Below are positions 27,370 to 36,918 of a stretch of 64,000 nt of DNA, piece after piece. Within the stretch, counting starts at the first letter, position 1. Every line of letters starts with the position of its first letter. A program made the translations under genes and the position numbers. The notes below the pieces were generated by a model. The model saw only the letters and a program-made list of their open reading frames with translations. It was not told where the DNA came from and did not search any database. This DNA is from Pseudooceanicola nanhaiensis DSM 18065 (GTDB lineage Bacteria > Pseudomonadota > Alphaproteobacteria > Rhodobacterales > Rhodobacteraceae), in assembly GCF_000688295.1 (NCBI RefSeq), contig NZ_JHZF01000015.1, positions 1 to 64,000 of the forward strand, written 5' to 3'.

Positions 27370-27613
27370 CGTCGGGTCTCCTCGGTCTGAAGACGAAGAG
27401 GGTCGCTCTGCGCGACCGGGCCGCGCATGCGGCCCACACCGTCGTTTGGTTGATGGTGGCGTCCGGGGGCGTGCTCGCCCGGCCCGTGACGTCTGATCAA
27501 TTTGATACGCTTTTGGCCCGTTCCCTGTCAGCGGCTTTCGGGAGTCGCGGTTAACGCCTTGCGGCGCGGGGCTGCGCAACCCACATGGAAGGCGGCAACA
27601 TGAGGAGATGACG

Positions 27614-27913
27614 ATGCAATGTCCGGTGGACGGAACCGAGCTGATGATGACCGACCGGCAGGGGGTCGAGATCGACTACTGCCCGAAATGCCGGGGTGTC
27701 TGGCTCGACCGGGGGGAGCTGGACAAGATCATCGACCGGTCCGCGCATGACCACGAGGCCGCCGTGCGCCGGCCCGCGCCGCCGCCGCCCGCGCCCCAGC
27801 ACCATCCGCAACACGAGCAGCCTTACGATCCCCGCTACCGCGACGAGCACCGCGGCCATTACAAGCGGAAGAAGCGCAAGAGCCTCCTGTCCGAGATATT
27901 CGACTTCGACTGA
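27614..27913 (+). CDS. zinc-ribbon (TFIIB-type) protein
   Basis: This 99-residue protein begins with a zf-TFIIB ribbon: CPVDGTEL near the N-terminus and YCPKCRGVWLDRGELDKII after it, giving two Cys pairs for one zinc. The rest is Pro/His-rich and then very basic (HYKRKKRKSLLSEIFDFD). The GAGGAG site lies 6 nt before 27614, making that ATG the likely start rather than 27608. Members are of unknown function, possibly nucleic-acid binding. Confidence 0.87.
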   Translation: MQCPVDGTELMMTDRQGVEIDYCPKCRGVWLDRGELDKIIDRSAHDHEAAVRRPAPPPPAPQHHPQHEQPYDPRYRDEHRGHYKRKKRKSLLSEIFDFD

Positions 27914-27981
27914 GGTCCTATTCCGTTCCCGCCCGCGGTGGAGTAGCGTCTGATCCGACGGACAGATCAGGAGACGACCCG

Positions 27982-28488
27982 ATGCAGATGAGCGAGAGCC
28001 GCGAGATCAAGGCCGATCCCGCAACGGTCTTTGCGGCCCTGATGTCGCCCGAGGTGCTGCAGGAATGCGTGCCCGGCGCGCAGGAGGTGACCGGCACGCC
28101 GGAAGAGGGCTTCGAGGCGGTGGTCGTGCAGAAGGTCGGACCGGTGAAGGCCACGTTCAAGGGCCTGGTGACGGTGACAGACATCGTCGAGAACGAGTCC
28201 CTGACGCTCTCGGGCGAGGGCAAGGGCGGCGCGGCGGGCTTCGCCAAGGGCGACGCGAAGGTGCGGCTCGAGGAGATCCCCGAAGGCACCCGCCTGCATT
28301 ACGATGTGGAGGCGAAGGTCGGCGGCAAGCTCGCGCAGCTCGGCTCGCGCATCATCGACGGGTTCGCGAAGAAGATGGCCGACCAATTCTTCACCCGCTT
28401 CCAGGAGGTTCTGGAAGGCCCGGCAGAGGGAGACGAGCCCCCCGAGGCCGAGAAGAAGGGCTGGCTGAAGCGCATGACCGGCGGCTGA
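27982..28488 (+). CDS. CoxG-like SRPBCC family protein (carbon monoxide dehydrogenase subunit G family)
   Basis: The 168-residue protein has the CoxG pattern: a START-like helix-grip fold, PATVFAALMSPEVLQECVPG near the N-terminus, and LGSRIIDGFAKKMADQFFTRF at the C-terminal helix. In Oligotropha CoxG anchors CO dehydrogenase at the membrane. No cox structural genes lie here, so a general lipid or membrane-recruitment role is more likely. A charged C-terminal tail ends in GWLKRMTGG. The start follows AGGAG. Confidence 0.88.
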   Translation: MQMSESREIKADPATVFAALMSPEVLQECVPGAQEVTGTPEEGFEAVVVQKVGPVKATFKGLVTVTDIVENESLTLSGEGKGGAAGFAKGDAKVRLEEIPEGTRLHYDVEAKVGGKLAQLGSRIIDGFAKKMADQFFTRFQEVLEGPAEGDEPPEAEKKGWLKRMTGG

Positions 28489-28527
28489 CCGCAGGAGGCC
28501 GCGCGAGTTCTGTGCGCTGATGCAGGA

Positions 28528-28556
28528 AAGGCCGCCCACGGGCGGTCTTGTCTTTT
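28528..28556 (+). terminator. terminator after the coxG-like gene
   Basis: A short GC stem (CCGCC/GGCGG, extendable by one wobble pair) is followed by TCTTGTCTTTTG. It lies about 40 nt after the stop and before the ABC exporter operon. Confidence 0.6.
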
Positions 28557-28613
28557 GTGGTGCACGGGTTACTTTCCGCGGCTCGAACACATGGCGAACA
28601 TCGGAGGCGACCC

Positions 28614-29539
28614 ATGGCCCCCATCCTGCAGGTCCGGGACCTCAAGAAGATCTACGACGGCGGTTTCGAGGCGCTCAAGGGCGTGACGCTCGACATCGAG
28701 GAAGGAGAGATAATCGCGCTCCTCGGACCGAACGGCGCCGGGAAGACGACTCTGATCTCGACCCTCTGCGGCATCACCGTTCCCACGTCGGGCAGCGCGA
28801 CCGTGGGCGGGCACGACATCCAGACCGATTACCGCGCGGCGCGCAGCATGATCGGGCTGGTGCCGCAGGAGATCTCTCTCGAACCCTTCGAGAAGGTCAT
28901 CAACACGGTGCGGCTGACCCGCGGGCTCTTCGGCAAGCGCCGGAACGACGCCTATCTCGACGAGGTGCTGGGAAAGCTCTCGCTTCTCGACAAGCGCAAT
29001 CAGCCGACCAAGGAGCTTTCCGGCGGCATGAAGCGCCGGGTGCTGATCGCCAAGGCGCTCAGCCACGAGCCGCGGGTGCTGTTCCTGGACGAACCGACCG
29101 CGGGCGTGGACGTCGCGCTCCGCAAGGACATGTGGGAGGTCGTCGCCGAGCTGAAGAAGTCGGGCGTGACGATCATCCTGACCACCCATTACATCGAGGA
29201 AGCCGAGGCCATCGCCGACCGGATCGCCGTCATCAACAAGGGCGAGATCCTCCTGGTGGAAGAGACCGCGACCCTCATGGCGCGGCTCGGGCGCAAGCGT
29301 CTCACCATCGAACTGCGGGAGCCGATCCAGTCGGTGCCCGAGACGCTTTCGGCCTATGACCTCGAGCTTTCCGAGGGCGGGACCGACCTGACCTATACCT
29401 ATGACACGCACCAGGAAAAGACGGGGATCACCGGCCTCCTGGCCGAGCTGTCCGCCGCGGGCCTGAAGCTTCGCGACATCTCCACCCGGCAGGATTCGCT
29501 CGAGGAGATCTTCGTCGGTCTGGTGCAGGAGGGCGCAGC

Positions 29540-29543
<4 letters not shown>
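28614..29543 (+). CDS. ABC-2 type exporter, ATP-binding protein
   Basis: The 309-residue ATPase has Walker [10 protein letters not shown] near residues 38-46, Q-loop GLVPQEISL, signature [15 protein letters not shown] and Walker [12 protein letters not shown], plus H-loop TTHYIEEAE. The C-terminal 85 residues form the extra domain usual in drug or polysaccharide ABC-2 exporters (DrrA/YadG-like). It partners the permease that starts inside its stop codon (ATGA). The start at 28614 follows GGAGG. Confidence 0.94.
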
Positions 29544-30301
<758 letters not shown>

Positions 30302-30384
30302 TCGCACTGGCCATTGCGCTTCACCTGCCGCGGGGATAGCGAGGCGTCAGGGAGGAGCCGTTCGTCAACAGACAGGGCTTCCGC

Positions 30385-31590
30385 ATGACCCGACCCGCCT
30401 TCGCGCCAGCCCCTGCTGCAGGGGCCGCGCCCGCTCCGGCCGGCCTCGTGATCCTCGCGCTCGCGCTCGGGGCCTTCGCGATCGGCACCACCGAATTCGC
30501 CTCCATGGCGCTGCTGCCCTATTTCGCGACCGATCTGGCCGTGTCCGAGGCCAGGGCCGCCGACGCGATCAGCGCCTATGCGCTCGGCGTGGTGGTGGGC
30601 GCGCCGACGCTCTCCGTGCTTGGCGCCAAGGTCTCGCGCCGGGTGATGCTGGTGCTCCTGATGCTCGCCTTCGCGGTGTTCAACGCCGGCTCTGGTCTGG
30701 CCGAGACCTTCGGGACCTTCACGCTGATGCGCTTCCTCTCGGGGCTGCCGCATGGCGCCTACCTCGGCATCGCCGCGCTGACGGCGGCCTCGGTCGTGCC
30801 GCGGAACCGGCGCGCCTCGGCCGTCGCGCGGGTCTTCGTGGGGCTGACGCTGGCCACGACGATCGGCGTGCCCGCGGCCAGCTGGCTTGGCCAGGCGGTC
30901 GGCTGGAGGTGGGGTTTGGCGGTGGTCGGCGTGATCTCGTTGGCCACGGCGCTGTCGGTCTGGCAGGTGGCGCCGCGCGACCGGCCCGACCCGGGCGCCA
31001 ACCCCCTGCGGGAACTGGGGGCGCTGAAGAACCGGCAGGTCTGGCTGCTGCTGGCGACCGGGGCGATCGGCTTCGGCGGCTTCTTCGCGGTCTACACCTA
31101 CCTCGCCTCGACCGTGATCTACACCACCGGCGCCGGAGAGGCCGCGGTGCCCTTCGTGCTGATGGTGACCGGCGCGGGCATGACCGTCTTCACCCTGCTG
31201 AGCGGGATGCTCGCCGACCGCAACGCCGACGCGACGGTCTTCGGCTGCTTCGGGGCGGGGGTGCTGGTGCTGCTGGCCTATCCCTTCGCGGCCGGCAACC
31301 TCTGGACGCTGGTGCCGGTGATCTTCTGCCTCGGGACCCTCGGCGGGATCTCGACCGTGCTGCAGTCGCGGCTGATGGATGTCGCGGGCGAGGCGCAGCA
31401 GATGGCGGCGGCGATGCACCACGCGGCATTCAACTTCGCCAATGCGCTCGGTCCCTTCCTTGCGGCCATGGCGCTGAGGGCGGGCTACGATTACCCGGCT
31501 TCGGGCTTCGTGGGCGCGGGCCTCGCCGTGGTGGGGATCGCGCTCTATGCCGTCGCGGTCTGGGACGGGCGGCGAAGGGCCGCGGCCTGA
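30385..31590 (+). CDS. MFS transporter, AraJ/YdhP-like drug-efflux type
   Basis: The 401-residue protein has twelve hydrophobic segments. LALGAFAIGTTEFASMALLP in TM1 is the signature of DHA1-type MFS pumps related to AraJ, and RFLSGLPHGAYLGIAAL in TM4 is a conserved motif of the same group. It likely exports sugars or drugs by proton exchange. It is monocistronic and converges with uvrC. A possible RBS GGAGG lies about 30 nt upstream, not close to the start. Confidence 0.9.
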   Translation: MTRPAFAPAPAAGAAPAPAGLVILALALGAFAIGTTEFASMALLPYFATDLAVSEARAADAISAYALGVVVGAPTLSVLGAKVSRRVMLVLLMLAFAVFNAGSGLAETFGTFTLMRFLSGLPHGAYLGIAALTAASVVPRNRRASAVARVFVGLTLATTIGVPAASWLGQAVGWRWGLAVVGVISLATALSVWQVAPRDRPDPGANPLRELGALKNRQVWLLLATGAIGFGGFFAVYTYLASTVIYTTGAGEAAVPFVLMVTGAGMTVFTLLSGMLADRNADATVFGCFGAGVLVLLAYPFAAGNLWTLVPVIFCLGTLGGISTVLQSRLMDVAGEAQQMAAAMHHAAFNFANALGPFLAAMALRAGYDYPASGFVGAGLAVVGIALYAVAVWDGRRRAAA

Positions 31591-31618
31591 CATCCGGGCC
31601 CGCGCATCCGTCCGGGCA

Positions 31619-31638
31619 GGCCGGGCCTGCGCCCGGCC
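31619..31638. terminator. hairpin between the convergent MFS and uvrC genes
   Basis: A perfect 8-bp stem GGCCGGGC/GCCCGGCC with loop CTGC lies in a GC-rich spacer. There is no T-run; it is probably a shared 3' end. Confidence 0.5.
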
Positions 31639-31659
31639 CGCGGCGGCGCCGGGCGGGGC

Positions 31660-33516
31660 CTAGCCCTGGTCGTGGAAGTGGTCGTAGATCGTTTCCGCCA
31701 GCGTGTCCGAGATCCCCTCGACCGCCTTCAGATCCGCGAGGTTCGCGCGGCTCACCGCCTTGGCCGAGCCGAAATGCGCCAGCAGGGCCCGCTTGCGGGT
31801 CGCGCCCACGCCCGCGATCTCGTCGAGCGGCGTGGCCGAGACGGCCTTGGAGCGCTTCGCCCGGTGGGTGCCGATCGCGAAGCGGTGCGCCTCGTCGCGC
31901 AGGCGCTGGACGAAGTAGAGCACCGGGTCGTTCATCCTGAGCGCGAAGGGCCGCCGACCGGGGCGGTGGAATTCCTCCTTGCCGGCGTCGCGGTCGATCC
32001 CCTTGGCGACCCCCACGAAGGGCACGTCCGAGACGCCCAGCTCCTGCATGATCTCCTGCACGGCCGAGACCTGGCCCGCGCCGCCGTCGATCAGCATCAG
32101 GTCGGGCCAGAGGCCCTTCTCGCGGTCCGGATCCTCCTTCAGCAGGCGCTTCAGGCGGCGGGTGAGCACCTCCTTCATCATGCCGAAATCGTCGCCCGGC
32201 GTCAGGTCCTCGCCGCGGATGTTGAACTTGCGGTACTGGTTCTTCATGAACCCCTCGGGCCCGGCGACGATCATCCCGCCGACCGCGTTCGTCCCCTGGA
32301 TATGCGAGTTGTCGTAGACCTCGACCCGGTTCGGCGGGGCCTCCAGTTCGAAGGCCTCGGCCAGCCCGCGCAGGAGCTTGGTCTGCGCCTGGCTCTCGGC
32401 CATCCGCCGGCCGAGGCTCTCGCGCGCGTTCCGCACCGCGCCTTCGACCAGCTCGGCCTTCTCGCCGCGCTTGGGGACCAGCAGTTCGACCTTGCGGCCC
32501 GCCTTCTCGGACAGCGCCTGCGCCATCAGGTCCGCGTCCTCGATCGGGTGCGACAGGAGGATCTGCCGGGGCGGCTCCTTGCCGTCGTAGAACTGGCCGA
32601 GGAAGGCCTCGAGCACCTCGGCCTCGTCGATGTCGGCGCCCGCGCGGGGATAGAAATCCCGGTTCCCCCAGTTCTGGTTCGCGCGGATGAAGAAGACCTG
32701 CACGCAGGCGTGGCCGTGCTCCATGTGCAGCGCCACGACATCCGCCTCGGCCGTGCCGCGCGGGTTGATGCCCTGCACGGACTGCACCTGCGTCAGCGCC
32801 CGGATCCGGTCGCGCAGGGCGGCGGCGCGTTCGAATTCCATGTCTTCGGAGGCCGCCTGCATCTCCTTCGCGAGCTTCTCCTGCACGTTTGTCGACTTGC
32901 CCGAGAGGAACCGTTCCGCGTCCGAGACGGAGGCGGCGTAATCGGCTTCCGAGATATGGCCGACGCAGGGGGCCGAGCAGCGCTTGATCTGGTAGAGCAG
33001 GCAGGGCCGCGAGCGGGACGAGAACATCGCATCCGTGCAATTGCGCAGCAGGAAGACCTTCTGCAGCTGGTTCAGCGTCCGGTTCACCGCGCCCGCACTG
33101 GCGAAGGGGCCGTAATAGGCGCCCTTCTCCTTCTTCGCGCCACGGTGCTTCTTGATCTGCGGAAAGGCGTGGTCCTTGGCGACGAGGATGTTCGGGAAGC
33201 TCTTGTCGTCGCGCAGCAGCACGTTGAACTTGGGCTTGAGCTGCTTGATCAGGTTCTGCTCGAGCAGCAGCGCCTCGGTCTCGGTCCGGGTCGTCAGGAA
33301 CATCATCGACGCGGTGTCGGCGATCATCCGGGCGATCCGCCCGGAATGGCCGGACGGGCGCGCGTAGTTCGAAACTCTCGCCTTCAGGTTGCGCGCCTTG
33401 CCGACGTAGAGCACACGGCTCTCCGAATCGAGCATCCGGTACACGCCGGGCGAGCTGTCGAGGCGGCGGACATAGTCCTGAATCACCGCGTATCCGGTTT
33501 TCGAATCGTTCTGCAT
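31660..33516 (-). CDS. uvrC: excinuclease ABC subunit C
   Basis: The 618-residue protein has all UvrC parts: the GIY-YIG nuclease ([31 protein letters not shown], residues 17-50), a UVR motif near 205-240 ([21 protein letters not shown]), the RNase H-like C-terminal nuclease with [11 protein letters not shown] and [11 protein letters not shown], and a final helix-hairpin-helix pair. It makes both incisions in nucleotide excision repair with UvrB. A 24-bp hairpin lies in its leader at 33545-33568. Confidence 0.97.
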   Translation of the reverse strand: MQNDSKTGYAVIQDYVRRLDSSPGVYRMLDSESRVLYVGKARNLKARVSNYARPSGHSGRIARMIADTASMMFLTTRTETEALLLEQNLIKQLKPKFNVLLRDDKSFPNILVAKDHAFPQIKKHRGAKKEKGAYYGPFASAGAVNRTLNQLQKVFLLRNCTDAMFSSRSRPCLLYQIKRCSAPCVGHISEADYAASVSDAERFLSGKSTNVQEKLAKEMQAASEDMEFERAAALRDRIRALTQVQSVQGINPRGTAEADVVALHMEHGHACVQVFFIRANQNWGNRDFYPRAGADIDEAEVLEAFLGQFYDGKEPPRQILLSHPIEDADLMAQALSEKAGRKVELLVPKRGEKAELVEGAVRNARESLGRRMAESQAQTKLLRGLAEAFELEAPPNRVEVYDNSHIQGTNAVGGMIVAGPEGFMKNQYRKFNIRGEDLTPGDDFGMMKEVLTRRLKRLLKEDPDREKGLWPDLMLIDGGAGQVSAVQEIMQELGVSDVPFVGVAKGIDRDAGKEEFHRPGRRPFALRMNDPVLYFVQRLRDEAHRFAIGTHRAKRSKAVSATPLDEIAGVGATRKRALLAHFGSAKAVSRANLADLKAVEGISDTLAETIYDHFHDQG

Positions 33517-33838
33517 TCTTCGTCTTACGTCGGCTCAGCTGGAGGGGAGGGCGATTCTCGGCCCTCCCTGCAACGTCCCGCGAATTCCGGCAAGCCTCAA
33601 GCTTTCCCCCGTTCCTGTGGACAAGTCTGGAGACAAGTTTTGGCGGCGGGGAAATTTCCGTTGTTTTCGACCGACTTCGTCGCTTTGCCTGTTTTTTAGG
33701 CGCATATGCAAGTCTTTGATTTTGCTGGAAAGAAAAATGGACACTCGGCAAGCCGCTGAAAACGTTGATGTTTCGGTAACGGTTGGATGACGGTTGTGTG
33801 ACCGGTGCACAACTTCCCCTGCACCCCCTGTCCCAAGG
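33517..33838. other. 322-bp gene-free leader region of uvrC
   Basis: No gene is seen. It holds an 8-bp perfect stem GGGAGGGC/GCCCTCCC with an 8-nt loop (33545-33568) in the uvrC leader, one DnaA-box-like nonamer (TTGTCCACA on the minus strand, 33616-33624, one mismatch to TTATCCACA), and an AT-richer stretch at 33650-33780 containing GCCTGTTTTTTAGGC. This probably holds the uvrC promoter. A 17-codon ORF starting at 33739 looks like chance. Confidence 0.5.
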
Positions 33839-34615
33839 TCACTCAACCCCCTGAACGTCCGGTGTCCGCCATCCAAGATGCTGTCCCCCGTCGGTGCACA
33901 GGAGCTGTCCGGTCACCCCCGGCGCATTCAGGAAGTAGAGCAGGGCGCCGGTGATGTCGGAGGGATTCGAACCCCGTTCCAGCACCGTCGATTCGCGCTG
34001 GCTGGCGAAACTGGCCTCGCTCTGGTGCGCGCCGATCAGCGTGGGACCCGGACCGATGGCGTTCACGCGCACGCGGGGGGCGAGTGCCCGCGCCGCGGTC
34101 TGGGTGAGGGTCCAGAGCGCGGACTTGGCCAGCGTGTAGGTCATGAACTCGGGCGTGAGCTTGCGCACCCGCTGGTCGATCATGTTCACGATGAGGGCCC
34201 GGGCGAGGGGTTCGCCCTGCGCATCCGTGCCGGCCCCGGGCGCCTGTGCGGCGAAGGCCTGGGTCAGCACGAAGGGGGCACGCAGGTTCGATTCCAGGTG
34301 ACGGTCCCAGCTGTCGCGGTCGGCGGTGGTGATGTTGTCGTATTCGAAGATCGAGGCGTTGTTCACCAGCACCGTGAGCGGGCCGAGCGCCTCGGCGGCC
34401 GCGGGCACGAGGCGCTGCATCTCGGCCTCGACGGTCAGGTCGGCCTGCAGGGTCACCGCGTTGCGGCCCATGCCGCGGATCGTCTCGGCGGTCTCCTCGG
34501 CGGCGTCCTCGGAGCCGGCGTAATGGACGGCAATGTCGTGCCCGGCCTCGGCGAGGGCCAGGGCGATGGCGCGGCCAAGGCGCTTGCCGGCGCCGGTGAC
34601 CAGTGCTGCGGTCAT
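33839..34615 (-). CDS. SDR family oxidoreductase, pteridine reductase/FolM-like
   Basis: This is a 258-residue classical SDR. The cofactor motif TGAGKRLG near residues 7-14 has the Arg (TGxxxRxG) seen in NADPH-dependent pteridine reductases and FolM. Catalytic Tyr-x3-Lys is present (YTLAKSALW). The C-terminus has GQLLCTDGGQHLGW. A role in reducing dihydromonapterin or dihydrofolate is plausible but unproven. It is about 320 bp upstream of uvrC and 13 bp downstream of the Ca/Na antiporter gene, both on the same strand. Confidence 0.9.
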   Translation of the reverse strand: MTAALVTGAGKRLGRAIALALAEAGHDIAVHYAGSEDAAEETAETIRGMGRNAVTLQADLTVEAEMQRLVPAAAEALGPLTVLVNNASIFEYDNITTADRDSWDRHLESNLRAPFVLTQAFAAQAPGAGTDAQGEPLARALIVNMIDQRVRKLTPEFMTYTLAKSALWTLTQTAARALAPRVRVNAIGPGPTLIGAHQSEASFASQRESTVLERGSNPSDITGALLYFLNAPGVTGQLLCTDGGQHLGWRTPDVQGVE

Positions 34616-34628
34616 GGGGACCTCCCGT

Positions 34629-35588
34629 TCAGATCAGGACAAGCAACAGGTAGACCAGATAGGCCGCGGTCAAGGCCACGCCCCAGACCCGGCCTATGTC
34701 GCGTCGCCGCAGGACGAAGGGCGCCAGCAGCAGCGACGATCCGAGCATCACCCAGAGGTCGAACCGCGCGATCTGCTCGTCGACCGGGATCGGCGCGATC
34801 AGCGCGGTGACGCCGACGATGCCCAGCAGGTTGAAGAGGTTCGACCCGATCACGTTGCCGAGCGCCACGTCGGCCTGTTTCCGGAGCGCCGCGGCGACGG
34901 TTGTGGCCAGCTCGGGCGCGGAGGTGCCGATGGCGACGAGCGTCAGGCCGATCACCGCGTCGGAGACGCCGAAGGCGGTGGCGATGACGGTGGCGTTTTC
35001 CACCAGCAGACGGGCGCCGATCGGCAGGCCCACGATGCCCGCGGCAAGGAAGGCGAGTATCTTCCACATCCGCATGTGGGGATTGGCGCCTTCCAGCGCC
35101 TCCTCCGTCGCGGCGGCCTTGGTCTCGGCCCGGTGGGCCTTGGCGTCGCGGAACTGGTCCCAGAGCGAGAGGATGAGCGCGACGAACAGGATCATCCCCG
35201 CGATCCGTCCGTATTGGCCGAACTGGGCGAGCCCGATGAAGAGCACGGTGCCCGCCATCATGACGAGGTAGCTGTGCCGCGTGTCCACGGTGGAACTGTG
35301 CAGGCCCGAGATCATGGCGGGCACGCCCAGCACCAGCAGGATGTTGGCGATGTTCGATCCCACCACATTGCCGAGCGCGAGGCCCGGAGCGCCCGACAGG
35401 ACGGCGTCGATCGAGACCAGCAGCTCGGGCGCCGAGGTCCCGAAGGCCACGATGGTGAGCGAGACGATCAGCGCCGGGATCCCGATCCGCAGCGACAGGT
35501 TCACCGCGCCCCGGACCAGCAGGTCCCCGGCCAGGACCAGCACGCCCAGCCCCACGAGCGCCAGAACGACAGCCTGAAGAAGCTCCAT
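34629..35588 (-). CDS. calcium/sodium antiporter (YrbG/CaxA family)
   Basis: The 319-residue membrane protein has two alpha-repeats, each with GTSAPEL: VAFGTSAPELLVSIDAVLSG and VAIGTSAPELATTVAAALRK, followed by GNVVGSNIANI and GNVIGSNLFNL. These form the cation site of the CaCA superfamily. A charged loop near residues 150-170 joins the halves. It exchanges Ca2+ or K+ for Na+ or H+ at the inner membrane. It sits between the small zinc-ribbon ORF and the SDR on the minus strand. Confidence 0.93.
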   Translation of the reverse strand: MELLQAVVLALVGLGVLVLAGDLLVRGAVNLSLRIGIPALIVSLTIVAFGTSAPELLVSIDAVLSGAPGLALGNVVGSNIANILLVLGVPAMISGLHSSTVDTRHSYLVMMAGTVLFIGLAQFGQYGRIAGMILFVALILSLWDQFRDAKAHRAETKAAATEEALEGANPHMRMWKILAFLAAGIVGLPIGARLLVENATVIATAFGVSDAVIGLTLVAIGTSAPELATTVAAALRKQADVALGNVIGSNLFNLLGIVGVTALIAPIPVDEQIARFDLWVMLGSSLLLAPFVLRRRDIGRVWGVALTAAYLVYLLLVLI

Positions 35589-35591
35589 CCC

Positions 35592-35753
35592 TCAGCTCTT
35601 CCCGCAGGGGCAGGGGCCCTTGCCGATACGGTGGCGCCCGCAGCGCGGACACTTGGCCGAGGCCCGGCCGGGCAGGCGCGGCAGGCGGAGCTTGCCGAAC
35701 ATGGCCATCACGCCCATGGCGACGAGGAAGAGGATGACGATCTTGACGATCAT
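35592..35753 (-). CDS. small membrane zinc-ribbon protein, 53 aa
   Basis: This small protein has an N-terminal membrane helix (IVKIVILFLVAMGVMAMFG), a basic linker, and a C-terminal four-Cys ribbon (CPRCGRHRIGKGPCPCGKS). Its ATG begins four bases after the stop of the S49 peptidase gene and its stop is three bases before the antiporter gene start, which points to one operon. No function is known. It might tie a metal or RNA contact to the membrane. Confidence 0.8.
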   Translation of the reverse strand: MIVKIVILFLVAMGVMAMFGKLRLPRLPGRASAKCPRCGRHRIGKGPCPCGKS

Positions 35754-35757
35754 GCGC

Positions 35758-36555
35758 TCAGAGCCCGAAGCGGGCATAGGCCGCCCGCTCCTCGATACCG
35801 GCAATCGCGTCCTGGAAGAAGGTTGCGCCCAGCCGTTGCAGGATGCCCCGCTTCTGGCCGTAGACCCGGAACCGCACCTTGTCGCCGTAGCGGCGCTTCA
35901 TCTCGGGGGCGAGGTGGCCGATGCCGTCGATCAGCCCCAGCTCATGGGCGCGGCGGGCGAGCCAGACGTCGCCTTCGAAGAGCGGCTCGACCGGCTTCAG
36001 CCTGTCGCCGCGGCGCGCCTTCACGTGGTCGATGAAGGCCGCGTGGATGTCGCCCAGAAGCGCCTCGAGCCTGGCGACATCCTTCGGGTTCTCGGGGCGG
36101 AACGGGTCGAGCATGGATTTCGACTGGCCCGCCGTGTGCACCCGCCGTTCCACGCCCTGCCGGGCCAGCAGCACATGCGCGCCGAAGCTGGCCGAGATCA
36201 CCCCGATGGAGCCGAGGATCGAGCTTTCGTCGGCCAGGATCTCGTCCGCGGCGCAGGCCAGCCAGTACCCGCCCGAGGCCGCCACATCCTCGACGAAGGC
36301 GATCACCGGGATCTCCTTCTCTTCCGACAGGCGCCGGATGCGGGCGGCGATCAGCGAGCTCTGCACCGGCGAGCCGCCGGGCGAGTTCACGACGAGCGCC
36401 ACGGCCTTGGGTTTCCCCTTGCGGAAGGCCTTTTCGATCAGCGGCGCGAGGGCGTGGTCGCTGACCGGACCGCGCGGGCCGGAGGCGATCATCCCCTGCA
36501 GCCGGATGACGGCGACGCTGGGGGGCTTCTTGGTGAAGGGCAGGCGGTCGAACAT
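35758..36555 (-). CDS. S49 family peptidase (SppA-like signal peptide peptidase)
   Basis: The 265-residue protein is a one-domain SppA type. VVNSPGGSPVQSSLIAARI gives the oxyanion region, the nucleophile Ser is in VAASGGYWLACAADEI, and the Lys base lies in GQSKSMLDPF. No clear signal or anchor is visible, so it is probably cytosolic or peripheral, unlike E. coli SppA. It clears leftover signal peptides or small membrane fragments. The start at 36555 is the first ATG giving the conserved domain. It leads a likely operon with the small ribbon protein and the antiporter. Confidence 0.9.
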   Translation of the reverse strand: MFDRLPFTKKPPSVAVIRLQGMIASGPRGPVSDHALAPLIEKAFRKGKPKAVALVVNSPGGSPVQSSLIAARIRRLSEEKEIPVIAFVEDVAASGGYWLACAADEILADESSILGSIGVISASFGAHVLLARQGVERRVHTAGQSKSMLDPFRPENPKDVARLEALLGDIHAAFIDHVKARRGDRLKPVEPLFEGDVWLARRAHELGLIDGIGHLAPEMKRRYGDKVRFRVYGQKRGILQRLGATFFQDAIAGIEERAAYARFGL

Positions 36556-36592
36556 GCAATGGAAATAGATTGCCCGACCGCAACAAACAAGT

Positions 36593-36627
36593 GAGCCGCC
36601 GCGCGAACCTTGGCTCGCGGGCGGCTC
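36593..36627 (-). terminator. terminator of the 47-aa small gene
   Basis: A long stem, GAGCCGCC/GGCGGCTC continued by CGCGA/TCGCG around an 8-nt loop, is followed on the minus strand by ACTTGTTTGTTG. It separates the small gene from the S49 peptidase gene. Confidence 0.7.
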
Positions 36628-36673
36628 AAGTCGGGCCGCCCCACGGGGTGGAGGCGACCGGGAAGGTCGGGTG

Positions 36674-36817
36674 TCAGAAATCCTCGGGCATGTCCCGCCA
36701 GTGCGGGCTCGCTCGCCAGCGCCCCTTGTCGGCGCGCGGCTGGTTCGGAAGGGAGCGGTACTGACGGGGCCGCATGCGCGTGGCGGCCATGAAGAATTCG
36801 TGGAACGGGGAGAGCAT
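36674..36817 (-). CDS. small protein, 47 aa, unknown
   Basis: The ORF begins MLSPFHEFFMAATRMRPRQY and ends PHWRDMPEDF. It is basic in the middle and rich in Arg, Pro and Trp. A consensus AAGGAG lies 7 nt before the ATG and a strong terminator follows, so it is a complete transcription unit. It is divergent from the LysR gene. No family was recognised, although short proteins of this style are common in Rhodobacteraceae. Confidence 0.75.
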   Translation of the reverse strand: MLSPFHEFFMAATRMRPRQYRSLPNQPRADKGRWRASPHWRDMPEDF

Positions 36818-36918
36818 TCTGATCTCCTTTCGTGATCGGCTCTGGTATGCTCCAATATGGCTTTCGCCTGCGCCCTTTGCTAATCAGGAATGGCTGCAGG
36901 ATGTAAGGTGGGCTTACA

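Noticed and set aside
31430-33751. 773-codon frame overlapping uvrC on the same strand
   Set aside because: Its product is low-complexity Arg/Gly/Pro-rich sequence, a frame-shifted shadow of uvrC.
33739-33792. 17-codon ORF with a GGAAAG site upstream of uvrC
   Set aside because: It is too short and on the opposite strand to both neighbours, and has no sign of conservation that can be judged here.
33955-33985. GGGATTCGAACCCC, which looks like a tRNA T-arm on the minus strand
   Set aside because: It lies inside the conserved SDR coding sequence (LERGSNPSD), and no D-arm, anticodon arm or acceptor stem can be drawn around it.
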